Source of the DNA: a virus
Virus record (IMG/VR): IMGVR_UViG_3300004804_000042
Span: 1 to 20,192 of that record
Length of the DNA: 20,192 bases
Direction: 5' to 3' (one strand)
Below, one piece after another: positions 15,401-20,192 of this stretch (position 1 is its first letter; every line of letters begins with the position of its first letter). Both the position numbers and the translations under genes were made by a program. The notes beneath the pieces are model-generated. The model had not been told where the DNA came from, ran no database searches, and worked only from the letters and a program-made list of their open reading frames with translations.

Positions 15401-15562
15401 ATCAAAACTTACTCGGTCGACGCCAACCACTACAAACTCGGATACGCCTACTTCGTTGCTGACGCCTCCGTCGCCGAAGACGGATTCTTCGACGTCCAGC
15501 AAAAGTCAGCTTGGCGACGATCAGCCCCAGGACAAAAGTCCCTCTATCTCGCCGCCGGTTGA
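12419..15562 (+). CDS. Very large baseplate wedge/fibre-like protein
   Basis: 1047 residues; ATG one base after the previous TAA, with GAGG at 12409-12412 as SD. The N-terminus (about 1-350) is mixed and beta-rich. Around residue 360 is PKLGQSWWNTATGAFAVWYGQG...YGWVEV, a small module also seen in the fibre-like protein at 18113. Residues about 570-640 read as a Gly-rich beta repeat (NPGIGLTNGFYPATSLVLQ..., GGGGASADITVTGNTITLALINNPGSFYQQGDVL) of a type common in phage appendage proteins. A second compact part begins near residue 760 (SPNVYDAESPLRLWKGEALQVV) and a Tyr/Asp-rich stretch lies near 865-900. Size and place after a gp6-like gene recall T4 gp7 (about 1030 residues), but that is a positional guess. 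The last 57 or so codons are strongly C-ending and overlap the next gene. Confidence 0.75.
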   Translation: MTQYAPVFNTTEFEQRGYTSPWFSPDQQSSVQATENRVNDQLDWLAQFLGWNGGNYWFNLASTVSQKRQLLSGSYGVYNSFVVARILSIRNWDETIVIEPIENLTSGLKVFLDYDEYTIQSVVTENDTQVISLGSLPQSFYDQIAANVQLKIDVPTKRSAPFYRPTVGVAGDNSFVCSASGTSLTLSPNWDLQHAFPYSFPTLFAGSIYYFDQPIFLSYTSTINVDIAPQYDSTVERWFLTIPKTLVTDASGLTVFLVWGYSDSTSAVNATLAVKIEPWRDPSDWGDSNILKNFLGTWGNKGGPLPFNFVFDSLSLHGFNEVNSLGLSTFSRVLGFDDLVTDIYDQRTTVDVEPPSNPKLGQSWWNTATGAFAVWYGQGQDCYGWVEVSYRNPPNVGTTVSVFYANVAAFIANANTLPVGTVVEILDITGLSVAENVLGIQGTLTTPGTLILYRSDSSVYWTPSEFGYLTLSDWSNVASLLPAGVPVVLQDATGLGTQSTLYSLTNLDIVITESYELKLLKVYNNTTWEVLPDSVLKYIANSSLSGTLRNGAMWWDYASTPVSTRAASVYVTSPSGIVSLSVLNPGIGLTNGFYPATSLVLQSASGGGGASADITVTGNTITLALINNPGSFYQQGDVLCPDSSLYPGLVGSYFVVDQVSASTWVSINSNVPSASPNAPLNTAVLLFYCDGALLQNGIVYSTADYKIMYSGDSTTAKYTFTYTPLNLTGKTQFPTITMSDNLTTAYVKDITDQVFSGITYYMSPNVYDAESPLRLWKGEALQVVETQAHLAENNFINPLRADINNGPGPENWERYFVRMPLDYGRNATIWQKVALTLQDFAYWGSSIDPDPMECPDSLSEPVIYDELFLYSDTVPDYAYVYSEPYLYSNIAYFDNVESGPYANSGIFPTQELQFDEFTEAQLTEYAPLHNRQADVVSAVGKGYGDWIGEYVNINPCVPLTGFLEMDLLNGGVSPIPAPIWDASIYKIPPTCDHDIKTYSVDANHYKLGYAYFVADASVAEDGFFDVQQKSAWRRSAPGQKSLYLAAG
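13482..13590 (+). other. GxxWWN/D...VWY...GW module within large baseplate/fibre-like protein
   Basis: The encoded segment PSNPKLGQSWWNT...AFAVWYG...YGWVEV parallels GSLWYDSTNSNLNIWYVDLNGGQWISV in the protein at 18113 (about 18274-18357). It looks like a small shuffled beta module shared by appendage proteins of this phage. Confidence 0.45.
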
Positions 15563-15704
15563 AGTGATTATTGAGAAAAACCCCGAACCTATCGCTCCGA
15601 TCACCCAAAGGGCGCCTCACCAAAACCCCGCACCAGTAAAACCACCCGAGAAAGTTCAACATCGCAACATTCCTCGATTCGTTCGCGACTCTGACAAACA
15701 ATGA
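15396..15704 (+). CDS. Pro/Ser/Thr-rich small protein overlapping the large baseplate gene (start uncertain)
   Basis: The frame is certain to be open to a TGA at 15702-15704 that overlaps the next gene start as ATGA, a coupling arrangement that supports its translation. The downstream 46 residues are Pro/Lys/Glu-rich (EKNPEPIAPITQ, NPAPVKPPEK, NIPRFVRDSDKQ) and look disordered. Three starts are possible: GTG at 15564, just after the stop of the large gene; ATG at 15396 (102 residues, with a Ser/Thr/Pro-rich beginning); or ATG at 15324. I favour 15396 because from about that point the overlapping gene changes to C-ending codons, which in this frame are the second base of Ser/Thr/Pro codons. 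The short GTG form is the conservative alternative. Function is unknown; a flexible linker peptide of the baseplate hub is possible. Confidence 0.5.
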   Translation: MTSKLTRSTPTTTNSDTPTSLLTPPSPKTDSSTSSKSQLGDDQPQDKSPSISPPVEVIIEKNPEPIAPITQRAPHQNPAPVKPPEKVQHRNIPRFVRDSDKQ

Positions 15705-16495
15705 TTCCCCCCCTTAAATCTTCGGACTTTGTACAAAAAATCTCGATGCTTTTGGCAGCAAATGAGTCCAACAGAAAGTTGGCGGGTTTGCCCCATGGTA
15801 CTTTGCGGGGGGTTGTCACTTCTGTAGATGATCCGCTTAATCGCGGTAGAGTGCGGGTAATCTTCGATGACATGAACCCGGACATCCCACAAATCACAGG
15901 TGCCGGTGAAATATCGGGGCGAAGAATTGGAGAGGAACCAAATGCTTCCCATTGGATAGATGTTTCGCCTGCTTTCTCCGGTCGTCAACCGCCAGGTTTA
16001 GTTGGTAAGCGAGTGAACATCTCCCCGTCAAACGGTCAGTACCAATACGCTATCCTTCAAGACGTATTGTTCGATCCAGAGATTCACGCGACGGACGCCA
16101 AAAATAAACCAGAGATGCCGAACAATAGTTCGATGACTCGGCTCCCCATTTATCCCGCAGGTAGTCTTCCACCCGCTTCGTCAGAGAACCATGGTTGTAT
16201 GGTGATTGAGTCGGGTGGCCCGATGAACTCCGACTGGCTTTGCGTTTGTCTTAGTCGGGGCGGTAGCTTTATTTGGGTGCGTCATGTTGATCTTCAACAC
16301 GGTCATGCAGGTCAGAACGATGGTGGTCAAGGGAGCGACAGTCACGGTGACTCGGAACAGCCTGTTGACGAGCAAACAGTGTGGGACTTTGTCTTTCCAA
16401 CTTCGGCATCGGCTATGCCAAAAAACTCCTCGTTCGGCACATCTCCTCGTTCAAACCCTTATGGTGGGCAAGCCACCTGGAACTCTCCCCCCTAA
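15701..16495 (+). CDS. gp5-like baseplate hub/spike protein with OB-fold domain
   Basis: 264 residues, start coupled to the previous stop (ATGA). After a helical leader, residues about 33-130 show the OB-fold pattern of gp5/VgrG-type spike proteins: GTLRGVVTSVDDPLNRGRVRVIFDDMNPD, then SHWIDVSPAF, PPGLVGKRVNISPSNGQYQYAILQDVLFDP. This domain joins the spike to the end of the tail tube. The lysozyme domain of T4 gp5 is not present. The second half has GCMVIESGGPMNSDWLCVCLSRGGSFIWVRH and a His/Gly/Asp-rich stretch (DLQHGHAGQNDGGQGSDSHGDSEQ, about 197-222) that could bind metal, followed by a Ser/Pro/Asn-rich tail. It therefore probably serves as hub/spike base, with a separate puncturing tip or lysozyme elsewhere. 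The neighbouring order agrees with a baseplate cluster. Confidence 0.68.
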   Translation: MIPPLKSSDFVQKISMLLAANESNRKLAGLPHGTLRGVVTSVDDPLNRGRVRVIFDDMNPDIPQITGAGEISGRRIGEEPNASHWIDVSPAFSGRQPPGLVGKRVNISPSNGQYQYAILQDVLFDPEIHATDAKNKPEMPNNSSMTRLPIYPAGSLPPASSENHGCMVIESGGPMNSDWLCVCLSRGGSFIWVRHVDLQHGHAGQNDGGQGSDSHGDSEQPVDEQTVWDFVFPTSASAMPKNSSFGTSPRSNPYGGQATWNSPP

Positions 16496-16501
16496 ATAAC
16501 C

Positions 16502-16963
16502 ATGGCAATTCGTCGCCCTTCCTTCAGTTCTCCAACTTGGTTAGTCCAAGACTTCGCTTATTCCTCAATAGATACTGAGGAGTTTAGGTATCTTCAAGTG
16601 AAGTGGGACGGCGAAGCATACGCTCGTACCAACGAAACTTTCGACTATTCCACACCACCTTATGCTGTTGCTGAACAAAAGGGAGGTAACATTGTGGCTC
16701 AGATTGACTACAGCGTAGTCGGAAATATTGTCACAATTGAGGATTGGATGACAACTTGGAGGGACGAATGGCCTTTGCGGGTTGGCGTTAATAATCTGAC
16801 AAACTGCCTCTACCCCTATAATAAAAATTGGGTTGTGCGGGTTAGGAAAGATACAGAGGCTTATGCGTTTTTTGTCTCAGAATATTTCTATCCCTTCACA
16901 AATGAAGTGGGTTCCGAAACATACCTGTATTTCTGCGCCGAACCGCCTGAAAGAATGGTTTGA
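16502..16963 (+). CDS. Uncharacterised small structural protein
   Basis: 153 residues starting at an ATG 6 nt after the previous stop, with no SD, so translation is probably coupled. The second codon is Ala, as in several other genes of the window. The sequence is rich in Trp, Tyr and Phe: IEDWMTTWRDEWPLRVGV in the middle, CLYPYNKNWVVRVRKD, and AYAFFVSEYFYPFTNEV near the end, which suggests a compact alpha/beta fold rather than a fibre. I do not recognise the family. Its position between the gp5-like protein and the SWM-like/DUF1320 protein suggests a tail or connector component. No membrane span or catalytic motif is seen. Confidence 0.75.
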   Translation: MAIRRPSFSSPTWLVQDFAYSSIDTEEFRYLQVKWDGEAYARTNETFDYSTPPYAVAEQKGGNIVAQIDYSVVGNIVTIEDWMTTWRDEWPLRVGVNNLTNCLYPYNKNWVVRVRKDTEAYAFFVSEYFYPFTNEVGSETYLYFCAEPPERMV

Positions 16964-16969
16964 TTGGCG

Positions 16970-16978
16970 GGGTAAAAC
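16970..16978 (+). promoter_or_regulatory. GGGTAAAAC motif before SWM-like/DUF1320 gene
   Basis: An exact copy of the recurrent nonamer, in the 37-nt gap 7 nt after the previous stop and 31 nt before the GTG at 17001. The spacing matches the copies at 1598, 7725 and 18080. Confidence 0.5.
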
Positions 16979-17000
16979 CGATTAACTAAGACGCAGAAGA

Positions 17001-18080
17001 GTGGCAATTCCCAAGGTCAGTAACATTTCGGTCACGAATCCGACGACAGTAATGCTGACGTTTGATGGGCCCTTGGACACTCAAGTCGGTGTCCCAGTGA
17101 TGTCATTCACTGTGAACTATGGACAGATTGGCATAAGTGTAGTGAATTACGCTTCAACGACAATGATTTCGTTGGGGCTCGATGGGGCACTGTCGCCTTG
17201 GGACGAGGTGTTTGTTTCCTATGAGCCACCGCTAGACCTAAGACAATGTTTGAGGGGTCCGGTACCACCGACAGCCAATGATACAGTGTTGAAGCGGAAT
17301 GCTGTGAGGGCATTCTACCGTGTTCCGGCCATAAATGAAACATCGCCGGATGAAACAACTGATGGTTCGCACTCTCAATCAAACTTGGGAGCAACTATCG
17401 GAGGATACGGATTTCCATATCAGACTCGCAGTGGCGTGATGACTCCGGGTCATTCTGACCCCCGTAGCGCATCGCCCGACGACTTCATCACAGCCTACGG
17501 ACTAAAAGAAGCTATTCAACTCACAAATATTGATAATGCTTCAGCGACCACAGTGAATGTGGCAAAATTGCGCATGGCGATCCAGGACGCCAACTCACTC
17601 ATCGACTCCTACATTGAGCAGTCAGGTAAAGCAGGGCAGGTACTTATTACTTCAAATAGGAGACGCACTGCACTTATTATTGCTCGTTATTATCTAGACA
17701 CTGTACGTCGTCGCGAAGATGTACTACGTGACTTCGAATCTTGCCTAAAACAGATTCAAGCAGAAATGGCAATGACGGCCATACGCGCCGGAAATGGGGA
17801 TTCCGCTATTGATACCCCTCGCGGGATCATGAGGAGTTGGAGAATACCACAGCGTTATAACAGTGTCTCAGGGAAAGGTTTAAGCGGGTGGACCACTGAT
17901 ACAGCGGGCGATCAAGCACCAGACTATCGCGTAGGATACGGTGCAATCAATCAAAATGATAACAACCCCAACTGGATTACGGGTGATAACTATGCTGAAC
18001 TCACTGGCGGCACTCCGTCCATAATGGAACCAACAGACGGAGGTGGGTACACTTGGGATAACCAAGGGTTTGGACCTTAG
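17001..18080 (+). CDS. Fusion of SWM-repeat-like beta domain with DUF1320 (Mu gp36-type) head-tail connector domain
   Basis: 359 residues, GTG start. Residues about 5-77 (VSNISVTNPTTVMLTFDGPLDT, then VMSFTVNYGQIGISVVNY, TTMISLGLDGALSPWDEVFVSYEPP) follow the pattern of the SWM repeat known from the SwmB motility protein of Synechococcus and other secreted proteins, a beta-sandwich of about 75 residues. A Gly/Ser/Thr-rich linker follows (about 110-158). Residues about 160-257 (PDDFITAYGLKEAIQL, LRMAIQDANSLIDSYIEQSG, NRRRTALIIARYYLDTVRRREDVLRDFESCLKQIQAEMA) match the helical DUF1320 family, whose member Mu gp36 belongs to the head-tail joining module. The last 100 residues are Gly/Asn/Asp-rich and probably flexible. 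Normally DUF1320 genes lie next to the capsid gene; here it lies after the baseplate genes. Both assignments rest on recalled patterns. Confidence 0.65.
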   Translation: MAIPKVSNISVTNPTTVMLTFDGPLDTQVGVPVMSFTVNYGQIGISVVNYASTTMISLGLDGALSPWDEVFVSYEPPLDLRQCLRGPVPPTANDTVLKRNAVRAFYRVPAINETSPDETTDGSHSQSNLGATIGGYGFPYQTRSGVMTPGHSDPRSASPDDFITAYGLKEAIQLTNIDNASATTVNVAKLRMAIQDANSLIDSYIEQSGKAGQVLITSNRRRTALIIARYYLDTVRRREDVLRDFESCLKQIQAEMAMTAIRAGNGDSAIDTPRGIMRSWRIPQRYNSVSGKGLSGWTTDTAGDQAPDYRVGYGAINQNDNNPNWITGDNYAELTGGTPSIMEPTDGGGYTWDNQGFGP

Positions 18081-18088
18081 GGTAAAAC
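18080..18088 (+). promoter_or_regulatory. GGGTAAAAC motif before fibre genes
   Basis: An exact copy of the nonamer. Its first G is the last base of the preceding TAG stop. It lies 33 nt before the ATG at 18113. TATACG at 18094-18099 follows it but is too close to the start to be a usual -10 box. Confidence 0.5.
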
Positions 18089-18112
18089 TCACTATACGTA
18101 GGTCGACAACGC

Positions 18113-18583
18113 ATGGCGTACAGTTTCCCCCCGAACCCTACATTGGGGCAAGTTTACACAGCAAATGGCAAAACTTGGAAGTGGTCGGGAGTACAATGGT
18201 CCGCTACAACTTTACCAACTCCTACTGGTTCTCCTGTTTATGTTTCTGCTTCTCCGCCCCCTAAACCAGTTTCGGGTAGTTTGTGGTACGATTCCACAAA
18301 CTCAAACCTAAACATTTGGTATGTTGATTTGAACGGGGGGCAATGGATTTCTGTCGTCCCGTATCCACAAGATAATATCACTCAGAACGGGGGAGTGTTC
18401 GAGGGCGCAATCTACGCACAATATGAAATACCGAACAATCCCGCTGCCTTCGTAACGCAGGGGTGGGTCCAGTCAAATCTTTCTTCCTACCTATCCGCAA
18501 ACGGGTACATGAGAAGCGGAAATGGAATGACAATTGACCCTACTGGTTTAGTGACTACTATTGATGCCGGACTCATTATTTAA
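18113..18583 (+). CDS. Small tail fibre / appendage protein
   Basis: 156 residues. The opening MAYSFPPNPTLGQVYTANGKTWKWSGVQWSA is a motif I recall as common in fibre and appendage proteins of cyanophages: a short Pro-Asn-Pro strand, GQxYTxxGKTWKWxGxxW. Then comes GSLWYDSTNSNLNIWYVDLNGGQWISVVP (about 55-83), a related W/Y-rich beta module also found in the large protein at 12419. The C-terminal part is Asn/Gln/Tyr-rich, with a helix-like FVTQGWVQSNLSSYLSANGYM and a final GLVTTIDAGLII. It probably belongs to, or connects to, the long fibre encoded directly downstream. No enzymatic function is seen. Confidence 0.68.
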   Translation: MAYSFPPNPTLGQVYTANGKTWKWSGVQWSATTLPTPTGSPVYVSASPPPKPVSGSLWYDSTNSNLNIWYVDLNGGQWISVVPYPQDNITQNGGVFEGAIYAQYEIPNNPAAFVTQGWVQSNLSSYLSANGYMRSGNGMTIDPTGLVTTIDAGLII

Positions 18584-18591
18584 CTCCCGCC

Positions 18592-20192
18592 ATGACCGTT
18601 CAAATCCTTAACACCCGGAGTTCTGATCCCGGGTACCTCCCTGAATCACTTTTAGAAGGTCAAATCTTTTTCAACCTGGTTGACCGGGTTATGCTGGTGG
18701 GAGATGGGTCAGACACCCAAACTCTGATCGACGGATCAACCACACCGTGTCCTCTTGGGGATGGATGGTTTGAGGTTGCCCTAACGATTCCCGAGTTAGA
18801 CGATTATTTCCTCATCAGCCCACAGCACTATGGCGATATTCCTACAGATGGCCAGTTTTTGCAGTGGGATTCCACTCTAAATCATTCAATCTGGAACGAC
18901 ATTCCTCTTTCTGGTGGTTCATCATACCAAACAACAAACTCCGCTGTTGCTGTTGCGCCTGGCGCAACTACCTCTGATAAGATCGCCAACGTCTTAGGCG
19001 TCACCCCCATCGAAGGCGATACTGTTATTGTCTCGGGTGTTTCCGGCGACACTTACCAAGGTTTCTACGTCTTCTCCGGCAGCGTCTGGAACTTTGCTGC
19101 TCTTTACGCATCTCCTACTGCAACCAACGTCTCTTTCGACAACACTGGCACAACTCTCTCTGCAACTGAGGTTCAGTCCGCTCTAGTTGAGTTAGACACA
19201 GACGTTGTTGCGGCACAAGCAACTGCCGACGCAGCATTGCCTAAGTCCGGTGGCACAATGACCGGACCGATTGTTTTTGATCCTGGTCAAAGTATTCCCA
19301 TCTCAGGAATCCCCAACGCTTCAACATCTACCAAAGGTATTGTTCAAGTTGGGTCCAACATTGATGTTTCTGCCGGTGTCATCAGCATCCCTGAGGCAAC
19401 CAACAGTTCGCTCGGTGTTGTTCAGGCGGGTGCGAATGTTGACGTGACTGCTGGTGTCATCAGTATCCTGAATAGCACAACCTCGCAACCGGGCGTTGTG
19501 CAACTCAATGATACCACATCCAGCACTTCGGTCACTGAGGCGCTTACTGCTAATCAAGGGCGTAACCTGCAGCAGCAGATTAATGCTTTGGTTATCTCAA
19601 ACAATATCACATTAGGCGGTACAATAGACGGTTCTACCGGACTTGTGGTGACAACCACTCCTGAAGGGGTTCTTGCGGGACTGGTTGCGGGTTCACCGTT
19701 GCCTTCACCGTCATCTACCAACGCAGAGATTTTTGTTATCGTCTCAGTCACTGGGACAATGACTCCTCCAGGTGGTTCACCTACGCTCGTTCACATTGGC
19801 GATTGGTGGTTGTCTAATGGCACCTCCTGGGTTCTTCTCGATGTTGGTTATCAATACCCTTACGCTTCAACTACACAGCAAGGTGTGGTTTACTTGGCGA
19901 CGAACGCAGAGGCGCAGGCAGGTGTAAACACCACCAATGCCCTCGTACCCTCCGCTCTGCAAAGCAAACTGTCCGATAGCGTTTCGCTCACCAGCAGCAT
20001 AACCATCGCATCAAGCACTGCTGCTAAGACGGCTTACGACAAAGGTGTTGCTGCTCAATCAACTGCTAACCAAGCGGTTCTTGATGCTGCTGCTGCTCAG
20101 GCAGATGCTACACAAGCACTATCTGACGCTGCTGCTGCTCAATCAACTGCTAACCAAGCAGTTCTTGATGCCGCCGCCGCACAGTCCACTGC
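18592..20192 (+). CDS. Long tail fibre protein (5' part; runs off window end)
   Basis: From the ATG at 18592 the frame stays open to the last base, giving 533 complete codons. The N-terminus, QILNTRSSDPGYLPESLLEGQIFFNLVDRVMLVGDGSD, is the virion-anchoring pattern of many tail fibres (xLxxGExxxNxxDxxxxxxDG). Then come LPKSGGTMTGPIVFDPG (from about residue 217), a standard fibre repeat motif; three 26-residue collar-like repeats and a fourth distant one (ATxxxxGVVxL, about 243-305 and 425-433); a GDWWLSNGTSWVLLDV strand; and an Ala-rich heptad stretch of 14-residue units from about residue 485 to the edge, a trimeric coiled-coil shaft. The distal receptor-binding end lies beyond the window. The start lies 8 nt after the previous stop and has no SD, so coupling is likely. 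Confidence 0.85.
   Translation, partial: MTVQILNTRSSDPGYLPESLLEGQIFFNLVDRVMLVGDGSDTQTLIDGSTTPCPLGDGWFEVALTIPELDDYFLISPQHYGDIPTDGQFLQWDSTLNHSIWNDIPLSGGSSYQTTNSAVAVAPGATTSDKIANVLGVTPIEGDTVIVSGVSGDTYQGFYVFSGSVWNFAALYASPTATNVSFDNTGTTLSATEVQSALVELDTDVVAAQATADAALPKSGGTMTGPIVFDPGQSIPISGIPNASTSTKGIVQVGSNIDVSAGVISIPEATNSSLGVVQAGANVDVTAGVISILNSTTSQPGVVQLNDTTSSTSVTEALTANQGRNLQQQINALVISNNITLGGTIDGSTGLVVTTTPEGVLAGLVAGSPLPSPSSTNAEIFVIVSVTGTMTPPGGSPTLVHIGDWWLSNGTSWVLLDVGYQYPYASTTQQGVVYLATNAEAQAGVNTTNALVPSALQSKLSDSVSLTSSITIASSTAAKTAYDKGVAAQSTANQAVLDAAAAQADATQALSDAAAAQSTANQAVLDAAAAQST
19318..19551 (+). repeat. Three 26-residue tail-fibre repeats
   Basis: Units of 78 bp align at the Gly codons 19336, 19414 and 19492: ASTSTKGIVQVGSNIDVSAGVISI, ATNSSLGVVQAGANVDVTAGVISI, and STTSQPGVVQLND, which diverges after that point. 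A fourth related unit, ASTTQQGVVYLATNAEAQAG, lies apart at about 19864-19923. These match the pattern of collar/fibre repeats in other phages. Confidence 0.7.
20044..20192 (+). repeat. Tandem 42-bp / 14-residue coiled-coil repeats in fibre shaft
   Basis: Units begin at 20044, 20086, 20128 and 20170 and read GVAAQSTANQAVLD, AAAAQADATQALSD, AAAAQSTANQAVLD, AAAAQSTA... Units 1 and 3 are almost identical in DNA over about 35 bp, 84 bp apart. The array continues past the window end. Each unit is two heptads of an Ala-rich coiled coil. Confidence 0.85.

Noticed and set aside
15402-15701. 99-residue minus-strand frame opposite the baseplate/Pro-rich overlap
   Set aside because: Its Arg/Val-rich content mirrors the C-ending codons and Pro codons of the + strand; it has no SD or partner gene.
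16957-16979. Possible hairpin GGTTT...AAACC after the 16502 gene as a terminator
   Set aside because: The stem is only 5 bp with a long loop and no T-run; the segment is better explained by the GGGTAAAAC motif.
20044-20192. Regular short repeats that could suggest a CRISPR array
   Set aside because: The repeats are contiguous, in frame, and encode Ala-rich heptads within the fibre; there are no unique spacers.
1-20192. tRNA genes, integrase/attachment sites, insertion sequences
   Set aside because: I scanned the gaps, the longest being 127 nt, and saw no cloverleaf, transposase or integrase-like protein, or flanking inverted repeats.

Overview
The window reads as a structural-gene block of a tailed phage with a contractile (myovirus-type) tail. 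All well-supported genes lie on the + strand and are packed end to end. A portal of the Mu gp29/DUF935 type, a Mu gpI-like prohead protease fused to a scaffold, an SPP1 gp7/Mu gpF-like minor head protein and a DUF1320 (Mu gp36-type) connector domain point to a Mu-like head module. A T4 gp19-like tail tube, a baseplate J/gp6-like wedge and a gp5-like OB-fold protein point to a contractile tail. The host is probably a cyanobacterium. That is inference, from the style of the tail-fibre modules, the HNH genes with WNNG/CPGEG modules and an SWM-repeat-like domain. No host or photosynthesis gene is present to prove it.

Layout. 1-203: C-terminal end of an HNH-type homing endonuclease relative. 203-1603: portal. 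1632-4265: protease plus a long acidic repetitive linker plus coiled-coil scaffold. 4273-5004: minor head protein. 5021-5539: complete HNH endonuclease. 5564-6025: probable decoration protein. 6026-6152: non-coding leader with repeats and a palindrome. 6153-7205: major capsid protein. 7231-7674: tail tube. 7675-7762: strong intrinsic terminator followed by a putative promoter motif. 7763-8299: small fibre-like protein. 8315-11137: baseplate J-like protein. 11134-12417: unknown structural protein. 12419-15562: very large baseplate/fibre-like protein. 15396-15704: Pro/Ser/Thr-rich small protein overlapping it. 15701-16495: gp5-like OB-fold spike/hub protein. 16502-16963: unknown. 17001-18080: SWM-like domain fused to DUF1320. 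18113-18583: small fibre module. 18592 to the window end: start of a long tail fibre, still open at the edge.

The genes together make the capsid (portal, protease/scaffold, minor head, cement, MCP), the tail tube, the baseplate and its spike, and the host-contact fibres. Sheath, tape-measure, tail-chaperone and terminase genes are not in this window.

The most notable signals are: a recurrent intergenic motif GG[G/A]TAAAA[C/T] at six gene boundaries, likely a phage promoter element; an EF-hand-like Ca-binding loop and two families of internal repeats in the scaffold linker; an SWM-like/DUF1320 fusion; a probable overlapping gene that coincides with a local shift to C-ending codons; and two related homing-endonuclease modules bracketing the head genes.
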